Below are positions 1-6,408 of a stretch of DNA of 9,207 nt, one piece after another (within the stretch, counting starts at the first letter, position 1; the number at the start of each line of letters is the position of its first letter). The position numbers and the translations under genes were made by a program. Under the pieces are notes generated by a model that saw nothing but the letters and a program-made list of their open reading frames with translations, was not told the DNA's origin and searched no databases. This DNA is from CAYNYM01 sp049366815 (GTDB lineage: Bacteria; Desulfobacterota; DSM-4660; Desulfatiglandales; HGW-15): contig JBMNCO010000213.1 in assembly GCA_049366815.1 (NCBI GenBank), forward strand, positions 1 through 9,207. Direction: 5' to 3'.

Positions 1-33
1 TATAATCTCTTTATAGGGGGCTACAGTCTCCAC
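1..33 (-). CDS. 5' end of a gene running off the left edge; possible Hdr-like/BamD-like Fe-S protein
   Basis: Reading leftward after the ferredoxin stop codon, a GTG at 33-31 opens a frame that stays open to the window edge and gives M(V)ETVAPYKEII. An in-frame TGA upstream means no earlier start is available, and a GAGG lies about 12 nt before the GTG, a slightly long spacing. The 'APYKEII' pattern near the N-terminus resembles what I recall of heterodisulfide-reductase-like (CCG/4Fe-4S) proteins that sit beside AOR-family genes in Desulfobacterota, where a CxxC Fe-S motif follows soon after. That recall, plus the position right after a BamC-like gene, makes a BamD/Hdr-type electron-transfer subunit the best guess. 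Only 11 codons are visible, so the family call is inference. That a gene starts here is more secure than what it encodes. Confidence 0.45.
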   Translation of the reverse strand, partial: METVAPYKEII

Positions 34-67
34 TGTCTTTTTAATCCTCGTCGTTCACCTTTTTGGT

Positions 68-622
68 TTAATTCTTTGAAAGACGGGCAAAAGTATTCCG
101 TAACTTCGACTTTCCATACTTCTTTATGAGGGATTCGAATACGATCTCCAAATCCTCCAGTTTCTCCCGTTCTTCCTCTTCCCCGGCCTCCACTTCCCGT
201 TCTTCGTACTCCAAGGCCCCAAACGTGCAGGCATCCACACACATAGGTTTTTCCAGAGGCGGGACGCTTTCACACATATCACACTTGAGGGGAAGACCGG
301 AATCCGGTTCTTTGAACGCATCCCTCGACGGGCAGACGGCCGGGCAGAAGGTACACTCGTCGTACTCCCTTCCGTCGATCACATAGCGGTTTCTCCCGTT
401 ACATTCCGCCTGGGTATAGTCACCGGCTCGGATAGGCACAAAGATATCTCTTGTTTCGTCCATGACCACCATAATCCGGGACCGTGCGGTATTAATAGAG
501 CTGTACTTCGGTTCGGCATGGAAGGCGGCGCATGCGATCTCACATGCCCTGCAACCCACGCATTTCTCCGTAATCACCTTTATGTCTTTGATTGTTTTTG
601 TCTTTTTTCCGTTGTTATCCAT
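68..622 (-). CDS. BamC-like ferredoxin subunit, three [4Fe-4S] clusters predicted
   Basis: This 184-residue protein is a likely electron-transfer partner of the AOR-family protein encoded just upstream. Seen: exactly twelve cysteines. C21, C24, C27 and C31 form a CxxCxxCxxxC motif; C74 is isolated; C90, C93 and C97 lie in 'CTFCPAVCP'; C114 and C117 form CxxC; C128 and C132 form CxxxC. Twelve cysteines suffice for three [4Fe-4S] clusters, which is the number described for BamC of class II benzoyl-CoA reductase. The N-terminal 20 residues are lysine-rich. Residues 139-165 are a strongly glutamate-rich, probably helical tail. The protein has no signal peptide or membrane segment, so it is cytoplasmic. 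Only 15 nt separate it from the AOR stop codon, and AAAGGGGG lies about 7 nt before the ATG. It resembles BamC and the HycB/NapG-type ferredoxins; the neighbour favours BamC. Confidence 0.85.
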   Translation of the reverse strand: MDNNGKKTKTIKDIKVITEKCVGCRACEIACAAFHAEPKYSSINTARSRIMVVMDETRDIFVPIRAGDYTQAECNGRNRYVIDGREYDECTFCPAVCPSRDAFKEPDSGLPLKCDMCESVPPLEKPMCVDACTFGALEYEEREVEAGEEEEREKLEDLEIVFESLIKKYGKSKLRNTFARLSKN

Positions 623-637
623 GGCGAGACCCCCTTT

Positions 638-2596
638 TTATTCTATCTCTTTCTTGGCCCTAGGATCGTTCAGGGCAGTGACTTCATTCCCGGTCAGAAC
701 GCCCTCCTTGATGAGGTCATCGGCCACGTAGCCCAGGCTGAGGCTCTCCAAAGTCTCTTTGGTGGGAATCCCATCAAAGGTCCAACCCTTAAAGTCATAA
801 TATTTGGTCAGTAGTTGCTGCTCATATTCCTCATTCCTTACCGCCCAGTGATCCTCCGGCGGTCTCTCCATTTCTCTCCTCAGGCCCCGTCTGTTATTAA
901 GGGCCCTGATCAGGGTCCGGTCTCTCTGGAAGCATTTCCAAAGCTTGTCTTTGTCCATCTCGATGCCTGCCACCTTCTCAATGACCTTCGGCATGTTCCA
1001 TACATGATATCCCGTGGTGCCCCCAAACTGGCCTCTAAAAGAGGATACAAAGCCGCACAACCCAAGGGAATCATCCAGGTAGTGCATGCACTCGTTCCAA
1101 TCACAGATTTCGACCATGGCCTCATCGGGTAACTCATCACGCTTTTGCCACTGCCGGAAATACTCATGAAACTTCTTATCCGGGACCGAAATCCAATTCT
1201 TGATGAACTCTTCCTTCATTTCCGGGTCGGTGATCGGGTCTTGTGGGAAGGAGCCTTCAATCTGGGTGATAGCCATGTCCTCACCGGTGGCTATCATAAG
1301 GAAATAGGCCGGATTGAGTTTGCCCAGCTTGATGGGTAATTGTTCGAAATTTTTGACCGTGTTGTGATCGAATTTCTCAGCCCCGTTACCGATTATGGCA
1401 GCCGCACCGGAGGTGCCATGGGCTAGAACATCCCCGATGTCCTCTCTGAATGCTATTTTGTGAAGCAGATAGTAGAACCTACCCCTGATGTCGTCGGGCA
1501 TCCCGGGAAAATCTTTTTCCGTCAGGATTCCGGCATCCAAAAGCTCGAGGGCAAAGGAGATAACCTGCGGCGTTGAGTAGGAGTCAAACCCCAGATCCAT
1601 AGCAATTGGGAGTATCTCGAAGGTGAAGTCAATCTCCTGGAAGGAGGCCATGTGGTAGGTGTCTTTACCGTAACATTTATAGGAAAATTTTCGCCGGTTC
1701 GGCCATGAAATAAGATTGTGGCATGCCTTGGGGCAGTTCCAGCAACCGGTCCAGCGGTCCATGTGGTCGTACTTGAGGTTCCGCCACCTCTCTTCGAGTT
1801 CCTGGTTCCAGAAGGTCTTTCGGCGTACACGCGAATTGCCCCAGGAGAAATTGTTATGATGGAAGCTGTCATCTTCATCGGTGGCCATCCAGTCCCCGAT
1901 ATTCGGGTTCGCATCAAGTTCTTTCCTCAGGCGCGAGCACAGCTCCCAGGCTTCGGCCGGGTGGGCGAGATACACGTCTTTTGTCCCCCTGACGGCAATC
2001 GCCTTCAGGTTTTTGGCCCCCATGACCGGGCCCACCGTCCGGGCGGCGCTCGAATTGCCGCAATCGATCGAAGCCATGATCACCCGGTTTTCCCCGGCCG
2101 GGCCAACAGCGGCCACCCAGGCCCTCTTGTCGTTGAGTTCCTCCTGAATCATCCGCTGCGTGTCGACCATGCCTTTGCCGCGGAGATGCCTGGCATCACG
2201 GATTTCGACCTTATCATTACGAATGGCCAGGTAAACCAGGTCCGGCGCCTCGCCCCGGACGACTATCCTGTCGTAACCGGCCATTTTCATTTCCGCCCCG
2301 AAAAATCCGCCCATGAGGGAATGCCCGAAAAATCCGTTTACCGGGGCAATCGTGTCGACCGACACCCTGTTTGCGCCTGGAACGCATGTACCGTTCAGAA
2401 GTCCGTTACCGAAGATGAGCAGGTTGTCGGGAGACCATGGATCAGTGCCCGGAGCGACCCGTTCAAATAGCAGCTTCGCGTTGATACCGTGCCCGCCGAG
2501 ATACAATTCCGTATCTTTCGGATCGGTCTCTACCTTTTCAATGCTTCCCGTTGACAAATCAACTTCTAATTGGAAGCCTGTTTCAGCGTACCTCAT
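638..2596 (-). CDS. BamB-type tungsten aldehyde:ferredoxin oxidoreductase family protein
   Basis: 652 residues, full length for the AOR family (usually 600-660). The N-terminus 'MRYAETGFQLEVDLSTGSIE' closely resembles what I remember of Geobacter metallireducens BamB, the W-containing catalytic subunit of class II benzoyl-CoA reductase. Residues 1-210 form the bis-tungstopterin-binding N-domain, with 'LYLGGHGINAKLL' at 31-43. A single [4Fe-4S] cluster is expected from C285-x2-C288-x3-C292 plus C514. C308 in 'YKCYGKDTY' is the probable cysteine ligand of tungsten, and H246 or H247 in 'FHHNNFSWGN' matches the region of the proposed proton-donor histidine. C-terminal landmarks are 'NNRRGLRR' (567-574) and 'DGIPTKETLESLSLGY' (608-623). 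The start is supported by GAGAGGT about 5 nt before the ATG. No signal peptide, so cytoplasmic. With the ferredoxin it would form a BamBC-like module that reduces an acyl-CoA or interconverts an aldehyde and an acid. AOR-family membership is secure; the benzoyl-CoA reductase activity itself is not, because BamB paralogs of unknown substrate are common. Confidence 0.9.
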   Translation of the reverse strand: MRYAETGFQLEVDLSTGSIEKVETDPKDTELYLGGHGINAKLLFERVAPGTDPWSPDNLLIFGNGLLNGTCVPGANRVSVDTIAPVNGFFGHSLMGGFFGAEMKMAGYDRIVVRGEAPDLVYLAIRNDKVEIRDARHLRGKGMVDTQRMIQEELNDKRAWVAAVGPAGENRVIMASIDCGNSSAARTVGPVMGAKNLKAIAVRGTKDVYLAHPAEAWELCSRLRKELDANPNIGDWMATDEDDSFHHNNFSWGNSRVRRKTFWNQELEERWRNLKYDHMDRWTGCWNCPKACHNLISWPNRRKFSYKCYGKDTYHMASFQEIDFTFEILPIAMDLGFDSYSTPQVISFALELLDAGILTEKDFPGMPDDIRGRFYYLLHKIAFREDIGDVLAHGTSGAAAIIGNGAEKFDHNTVKNFEQLPIKLGKLNPAYFLMIATGEDMAITQIEGSFPQDPITDPEMKEEFIKNWISVPDKKFHEYFRQWQKRDELPDEAMVEICDWNECMHYLDDSLGLCGFVSSFRGQFGGTTGYHVWNMPKVIEKVAGIEMDKDKLWKCFQRDRTLIRALNNRRGLRREMERPPEDHWAVRNEEYEQQLLTKYYDFKGWTFDGIPTKETLESLSLGYVADDLIKEGVLTGNEVTALNDPRAKKEIE

Positions 2597-2621
2597 ATTT
2601 TTACCTCTCTAAATCAGTTCA

Positions 2622-2639
2622 CAGCCTGATGTCCGGCTG
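2622..2639 (-). other. Small intercistronic hairpin before the AOR-family gene
   Basis: A perfect 5-bp GC-rich stem (CAGCC/GGCTG) with an 8-nt loop lies in the 82-nt gap between the small protein and the AOR gene. There is no T-run after it, so it is not a standard terminator. It could be an mRNA processing or stability element, or chance. Confidence 0.25.
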
Positions 2640-2678
2640 CGCAGGTTGTTCATACTTCACGTGCTTCCAAGGCACTTC

Positions 2679-2888
2679 CTAATGGCGCGCGGTCATGGAG
2701 CCATGTCCGCCTTTCTTTTCCTTGACTTCAGGTCTTTTATTTTCTGCTCTCGCCGGAGGCGCCAAAGGAGTCTCTGTGACTGGAAGCAGCCAAATAATGT
2801 CGTTTAACGAATCCCTGAGAATTTGCTCGGCAGATTCTTTATCCCGGGCTTCGATCTCCAATTTATTACAATAGACCCTGAAATACAT
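2679..2888 (-). CDS. Uncharacterised 69-residue protein, translationally coupled to the IclR gene
   Basis: I do not recognise this protein. Its ATG lies 2 nt after the TAG stop of the IclR gene. A strong Shine-Dalgarno, GAGGAGG (2902-2896), sits inside the last IclR codons with ideal 7-nt spacing, so real translation is likely. Residues 1-14 ('MYFRVYCNKLEIEA') look like two short beta strands. Residues 15-34 ('RDKESAEQILRDSLNDIIWL') look like an amphipathic helix. Residues 41-69 are proline-, lysine- and glycine-rich and probably disordered. The protein has one cysteine (C7), no metal-binding motif, no signal peptide and no membrane segment. It lies between a regulator and the AOR gene, which suggests a role linked to the oxidoreductase (assembly, regulation or cofactor delivery), but nothing in the sequence proves one. 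It is not a clear MoaD: there is no C-terminal Gly-Gly, only an internal GG at 60-61. Confidence 0.7.
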   Translation of the reverse strand: MYFRVYCNKLEIEARDKESAEQILRDSLNDIIWLLPVTETPLAPPARAENKRPEVKEKKGGHGSMTARH

Positions 2889-2890
2889 GT

Positions 2891-3721
2891 CTAAACCTCC
2901 TCATAATGACTCACCTTTTCCGCAATTTCCCTCTCATTCCTGGGACTCACAGGCCCTGCGACCATGGAAAATCGGTTTTGTATCTCCTCTACAATATTGG
3001 AAAGAAATTTGGTCATTCGCATCATGACATCTTCTCGAAAATCCTGTTTGAGCCCTACCGCCCATATGGCTGCCTGCAAATTCTCCCGGTAGGTCCGAAT
3101 CGGAACGGCTACGGCCATGAGCCCTTCAATGTATTCTTCCCAGTCGTAGGCAATTCCGGTCTCTTTTACACTCAGAATCTCTTTTTTATAGACTTCCTTG
3201 TCCGTTATGGTCCTGGGGGTGCATCGTTTCGGCGTGGTTCCGGCCAGGATTTCATCGATGTCTTTTTCAGGCAGCTGTGAAAGGAGGGCCTTTCCAGCAA
3301 CACCCGCAAAGATGGGGATTTTCATGCCGATATCTGAGGATATCTTGATACCGTTGGCCCGATCCGCCTTATCCAAGATAAGGACTTCCTGGCCTGAGAG
3401 GATGCCGAAAAAACTAGATACCTCAAATTTCCGGTTGATAATCTCGAGATAAGGATGCAAGGTCTGGATCAGCTCGGATCCGCCTGCTGCGGCACTGCCC
3501 AGTACAAACAGGCGTGGTCCCAACCGAAAGAGACCATCCGGTCCTTTCTCAAGTACATTCAGATCATTCAAGGTGTGCAGGATATTGAATACCGTGCTCT
3601 TATTGAGACCCAAACGCTTGACGACTTCATTGAATCCAAAGGGACGTTGGGCTTCCGCCATCAGTGCCAAAATTGAAAAGCATTTGTCAATGGCCGGGAC
3701 CCGCTTATACTTCGGTGTCAT
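2891..3721 (-). CDS. IclR-family transcriptional regulator (operon-proximal)
   Basis: 276 residues, slightly longer than the usual 240-265 because of a polar C-terminal tail (about 257-276). Residues 8-70 form the N-terminal winged helix: 'GFNEVVKRLGLNKSTVFNIL' (29-48) holds the helix-turn-helix and 'GPDGLFRLGPR' (60-70) is the wing. Residues 85-255 form the IclR effector-binding domain, with landmarks 'IPIFAGVAGKALLSQLPE' and 'EEYIEGLMAVAVPIR'. It lies first in a minus-strand gene set leading into the small protein, the AOR-family enzyme and the ferredoxin, and is divergent from the CoA ligase. It therefore probably controls both directions and itself. AAGGAAG sits about 3 nt before the ATG. 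In catabolic loci IclR proteins respond to the pathway substrate or a CoA derivative. Whether this one activates or represses is not visible. Confidence 0.92.
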   Translation of the reverse strand: MTPKYKRVPAIDKCFSILALMAEAQRPFGFNEVVKRLGLNKSTVFNILHTLNDLNVLEKGPDGLFRLGPRLFVLGSAAAGGSELIQTLHPYLEIINRKFEVSSFFGILSGQEVLILDKADRANGIKISSDIGMKIPIFAGVAGKALLSQLPEKDIDEILAGTTPKRCTPRTITDKEVYKKEILSVKETGIAYDWEEYIEGLMAVAVPIRTYRENLQAAIWAVGLKQDFREDVMMRMTKFLSNIVEEIQNRFSMVAGPVSPRNEREIAEKVSHYEEV

Positions 3722-3776
3722 GTCTTCCTTTCAGCTAATTCATCCATAATTGAAGCCACCCGTCCCCCCTAATATA

Positions 3777-3806
3777 TCTATATGGGAAACCAAAGGTCTC
3801 TATATG
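3777..3806. promoter_or_regulatory. Candidate IclR operator
   Basis: Two signals overlap here. GAAACC (3786-3791), AAA, GGTCTC (3795-3800) is an imperfect inverted repeat with one mismatch between arms. The octamer TCTATATG is repeated at 3777-3784 and 3799-3806, 22 bp apart, about two helical turns. Both fall just downstream of and over the -10 of the proposed promoter of the IclR operon, where an autoregulator would bind. IclR proteins generally bind short inverted or paired sites of this size; the assignment is inference. Confidence 0.35.
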
Positions 3807-3831
3807 TACCTAAGCACCTCCTCTTTGTCAA
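3803..3831 (-). promoter_or_regulatory. Candidate sigma-70 promoter for the IclR operon
   Basis: On the minus strand a perfect -35 hexamer TTGACA (3831-3826) is followed after 17 nt by TACATA (3808-3803), which is a weak -10. Transcription would start near 3796, giving a leader of about 75 nt before the IclR ATG at 3721. A weak -10 with a perfect -35 suits a regulated promoter. This is based on hexamers only. Confidence 0.4.
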
Positions 3832-4114
3832 GAAAAAAATGGCCGTCAAAAACCAGGCCACGGGCCCTGACCAGAGCCGCTCACTATCAATTAACTTGCA
3901 AAGCTCATGCGGAAATGATCATTCCCGGATCCGCGCGAACAGCCCTCAGCGATCAGAAAAAGCTATGCAAAGACAAGGCATTAGGCTGAGCGCTGAATGC
4001 CGATAGCAGACCGCTCCATCCAGAAATCAGGTATTCTTGATGGAAACCGGGTCACAGGCCTGCTCCATCGTCTCGCTATAGACAATCATTGGAACTTTAT
4101 GCTTCAAGACCGTT

Positions 4115-4139
4115 AAAAAAAGAGGTAGGGTCCCTCACC
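4115..4139 (-). terminator. Weak candidate intrinsic terminator on the minus strand
   Basis: Read on the minus strand, a short hairpin (GGT, bulged G, AGG, loop GAC, CCT, ACC; 4139-4124) is followed by TC and then seven T residues (4121-4115). The stem has only about 6 bp with a bulge, so termination strength is doubtful. No gene reads into it from the right; see the candidate minus-strand promoter at 4312-4285. Confidence 0.25.
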
Positions 4140-4272
4140 ATACCGATGATGATTTCATATCGCGAAATATGTATTCATAAAGATTGTGATCTTCAGCACT
4201 CATGGTTTTTGCATCAAGATAAGATGTTGAGACAAATTTTCCAATTATTTTCAAAAGTGTACATCTTTTTGC

Positions 4273-4304
4273 TTGACACTTTTAAATATAATGCCATATA
4301 TAAT
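4273..4304 (+). promoter_or_regulatory. Candidate sigma-70 promoter for the CoA ligase gene
   Basis: A perfect TTGACA (4273-4278) is followed after 18 nt by TATATA (4297-4302), or after 20 nt by TATAAT (4299-4304). It lies in the most AT-rich part of the region. Transcription would start near 4310, leaving a leader of roughly 260 nt before the ligase ATG. Promoter-like hexamers are frequent in AT-rich DNA, so the call is moderate. Confidence 0.4.
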
Positions 4305-4312
4305 TTGTTCAA
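4285..4312 (-). promoter_or_regulatory. Candidate minus-strand promoter inside the AT-rich core
   Basis: On the minus strand TTGAAC (4312-4307), a 16-nt spacer and TATATT (4290-4285) resemble a sigma-70 promoter. It overlaps the plus-strand promoter candidate. A transcript from about 4278 would reach the weak terminator at 4139-4115 after about 160 nt. It could equally be a chance match in AT-rich DNA. Confidence 0.2.
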
Positions 4313-4572
4313 GAATAAAATTTTAATTCGTTTGGTGAAACTTTTTAATAAGCCTTTTTGCAGGTGGACTCTCCTGGAAAGAGGGCATGCTCAGCCTGAT
4401 TCTTTTTGTTCCACAACTTCTCGTCTTTTGAGTCGGTATTTTTGGTTTTCTTGAAGGCCATGCCGACTGCGGCACAAAGCCGATTGATCACAGGGCAACT
4501 TAAAGCTAAACCCTTGTCTTTGATTCTTTTCGTTTTCTAATCATCAACCCAATTGGATATGGAGGTTTTGTT

Positions 4573-6180
4573 ATGGCACCTTATGATGGCCTATCTGTAG
4601 GTGGTGTTTTGGAAGCCGGCGCCGAATCAATGCCTGAAAAGGTCGCCCTTGTGGACGGGGACCGGAGGATAACCTACAGGCAGCTCAACGACATGGTCGA
4701 CGCGCTGGCTGCGAGCCTCTCTGAAATGGGGTTCACAAAGGGGGACCGGGTGGGCATTTATATGAAGAACTGCATCGAGTTCGTCGTCGCCTTTTACGCC
4801 CTCCAGAAGCTTGGGGTGATCGTGGCCTGGGTAAGTCCCAGTTATCGAACTACGGAATCCCTGTTCATCCTCAATAATTCAGAAGCCAAAGGTGTTTTTA
4901 TCTCCCGAGAATCCGGAGGGTATGACTACCTTGAATCATTGCAGGAAATGAAAAAGGATCTGCCCTGGATTGAATCCATTATTGTCGTTGGCGACGGAAC
5001 GGGCCAAGGGGTTCACTCCTTTGCCGATCTGGTAGAAAGGGGGACTGGGAAAAGCTTTACCGCGCCCGATATCAAACCTGAGGATGACCTGGCCCTGCTG
5101 ATTTACACCTCCGGGACGACAGGGAAGCCCAAAGGGGCCATGATCACCCACTACCAGGCCGTCAGGGCCGCCTGGGAATACTCCCTGCCCATCCAGACCA
5201 CTTCGGAAGATGTTTTCATAGGTTTTCTGCCCATGTGCCATTCCTACGGTTGCGGGGCAATTTTGATCCAACCCTTTCTCCTCCAGTCCCGGTTGGTCCT
5301 CTTGGATCCGTTCAGCCCGGAGAATGCCTTTCAGATTATCGAAAAAGAAAAAATCACCCTGCAACTGGCCGCCCCGGCCCATTACCTCCTCGAACTCAAC
5401 CATCCAAAGAGAGGAGATTATGATTTGACCTCCGTCAGGGCGGGTCTCATCGCCGGCCAACCCGCCCCTGAAGGGCTCATTCGGAGGGTGGAAGAGGAAA
5501 TGGGCATCTATCTTACCTCATTCTGGGGGGCCTCTGAGGTTGGACCGGGCCTGGGGATTCGCTGCCCCTATCCCACCCCCCTGGAAATCCGGGAGCAGCA
5601 TATAGGGGTACCCGTCGAAGGTGTCACGGTTCGCGTCGTGGACCCCGAAACCCGCAAAGAGGTGCCCGACGGGGAAATCGGGGAACTCACCCTGGCCGGA
5701 TGGCCCGTACTCAAAGGCTATTGGAAAAACGAGGAAGAGACACGAAAGCAGATCGTCGATGGTTGGCTTTTCATGGGAGACCTCGTATCCAGAGAGAAAA
5801 ACGGGTTCTTCAAGATTTATGGAAGGAATAAGGACCTCATCAACCGTGGCGGGTTCAAGATCTACCCATCCAGCCTCGAATCTGCGATCGTGGAATGTCC
5901 CGGCGTTCAGGAGGTCTGTGTGGTGGCGACACCGAACCCGGTCTTGGGGGAGAGCATTTGCGCCTGTGTGATCCCCAAGGGTGAAGGGAAGGTGAGTCTG
6001 GCACAAATCCGGGAGTTTCTCAAGGGGAAGGTGGCACCCTACAAGCTCCCCGACGAACTCTGCATCATGGAAGACTTCCCGAGACTATCGGGCGGCATGA
6101 AGGTCAATAAATTCGGGAAAGGGGGCTTGGCGGAGGTGGTCTTACAGGAGGAAAATCGGGAGTTCTACCGCAAGCAATGA
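4573..6180 (+). CDS. AMP-dependent acyl/aryl carboxylate-CoA ligase
   Basis: 535 residues, typical for the ANL superfamily of adenylate-forming enzymes, which convert a carboxylate, ATP and CoA into acyl-CoA, AMP and PPi. Seen in order: the phosphate-binding loop 'YTSGTTGKPKGAM' (178-190); the aromatic/Gly motif 'FWGASE' (317-322) in place of the usual YGxTE; 'GWLFMGDL' (397-404) with the ribose-binding aspartate D403; the hinge 'GRNKDLINRGGFKIYP' (417-432); and the A10 lysine region 'LSGGMKVNKFGK' (505-516) with K510 as the probable catalytic lysine. Compared with the common SGK the glycine before it is replaced by Met, but the GMK form occurs in the superfamily as far as I recall. The protein is cytoplasmic. 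GGAGG (4561-4565), 7 nt before the ATG, fixes the start. It lies divergent from the BamBC-like operon and upstream of a TRAP transporter, so it probably activates the imported acid. Substrate is unknown: aromatic, alicyclic and medium-chain acids are all possible. Confidence 0.9.
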   Translation: MAPYDGLSVGGVLEAGAESMPEKVALVDGDRRITYRQLNDMVDALAASLSEMGFTKGDRVGIYMKNCIEFVVAFYALQKLGVIVAWVSPSYRTTESLFILNNSEAKGVFISRESGGYDYLESLQEMKKDLPWIESIIVVGDGTGQGVHSFADLVERGTGKSFTAPDIKPEDDLALLIYTSGTTGKPKGAMITHYQAVRAAWEYSLPIQTTSEDVFIGFLPMCHSYGCGAILIQPFLLQSRLVLLDPFSPENAFQIIEKEKITLQLAAPAHYLLELNHPKRGDYDLTSVRAGLIAGQPAPEGLIRRVEEEMGIYLTSFWGASEVGPGLGIRCPYPTPLEIREQHIGVPVEGVTVRVVDPETRKEVPDGEIGELTLAGWPVLKGYWKNEEETRKQIVDGWLFMGDLVSREKNGFFKIYGRNKDLINRGGFKIYPSSLESAIVECPGVQEVCVVATPNPVLGESICACVIPKGEGKVSLAQIREFLKGKVAPYKLPDELCIMEDFPRLSGGMKVNKFGKGGLAEVVLQEENREFYRKQ

Positions 6181-6408
6181 GACACCCCCTGGACCCATGG
6201 ATCCACCACAGTCATCGAAGTCTCGGCTCCGGACTATTGCTCACGATCTCAATGGGCCGGGAATCTTCATCCCCCAATTTGGAACACACTGTGGTATGGC
6301 TTTTAGACACCTTTTTTGATGTTGTCCGAGATTAGGGCGTGGTGGTTTTTTGTTGACATGATGAACGGTTTTTAATAACTTTTCAACCCGTCCAATAAGT
6401 ATCACATA
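6181..6408. other. Intergenic region between ligase and second IclR gene
   Basis: This 228-bp gap has no credible gene. It holds a 16-bp near-palindrome, TGGACCCATGGATCCA (6190-6205, one mismatched base pair either side of centre), the short palindrome CCAA-T-TTGG (6274-6282), and a promoter-like pair near its right end. No hairpin with a T-run marks the end of the ligase transcript. Confidence 0.6.
6353..6381 (+). promoter_or_regulatory. Candidate promoter of the second IclR gene
   Basis: TTGACA (6353-6358) is followed by AT-rich DNA with weak -10 options: TAACTT (6376-6381) after 17 nt, or TAATAA (6373-6378) after 14 nt. The start point would lie only about 20 nt before the ATG at 6409. 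Confidence 0.35.

Larger units (their letters stand above)
3722..4572. other. 850-bp divergent intergenic region with AT-rich core
   Basis: This gap separates the minus-strand operon from the plus-strand ligase. The left part (about 3840-4085) has near-genic base composition but only short, stop-interrupted frames; I recognise no gene remnant. From about 4140 to 4340 the DNA becomes very AT-rich: hand counts give about 22-35% GC per 60-base line at 4201-4380. This part contains promoter-like hexamers on both strands. An open frame of 121 codons at 4089-4454 starts with TTG, has no Shine-Dalgarno and gives a low-information translation, so I do not call it. The ligase leader (4310-4572) is long and contains an inverted pair AGTCGG (4431-4436) / CCGACT (4463-4468) and the 8-bp palindrome CCAATTGG (4549-4556). 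Confidence 0.8.

Noticed and set aside
1718..2470. 250-codon open frame on the plus strand
   Set aside because: It is fully antisense to the BamB-like gene, has no recognisable motif and no promoter or ribosome site context.
2679..2888. Small protein as a MoaD/ThiS-type sulfur carrier for the tungsten cofactor
   Set aside because: No C-terminal Gly-Gly; the internal GG at residues 60-61 is followed by eight more residues, and the folded part seems too short for a beta-grasp domain.
4090..4104. Possible sigma-54 promoter (TGGAACTTTATGCTT)
   Set aside because: The GG-to-GC spacing is two bases too short for the -24/-12 pattern. No other match was seen upstream of the ligase, the second IclR gene or dctP.
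4089..4454. 121-codon open frame in the AT-rich intergenic region
   Set aside because: It starts with TTG, has no ribosome site and its translation shows AT-driven composition (many F, L, K, I, Y) without a recognisable domain.
4514..4543. Promoter close to the ligase start (TTGTCT ... TAATCA)
   Set aside because: The -10 matches consensus at only two positions; the pair at 4273-4304 is much better.
6190..6205. Near-palindrome after the ligase as a terminator
   Set aside because: No loop of suitable size and no T-run; it is a symmetric duplex site at best.
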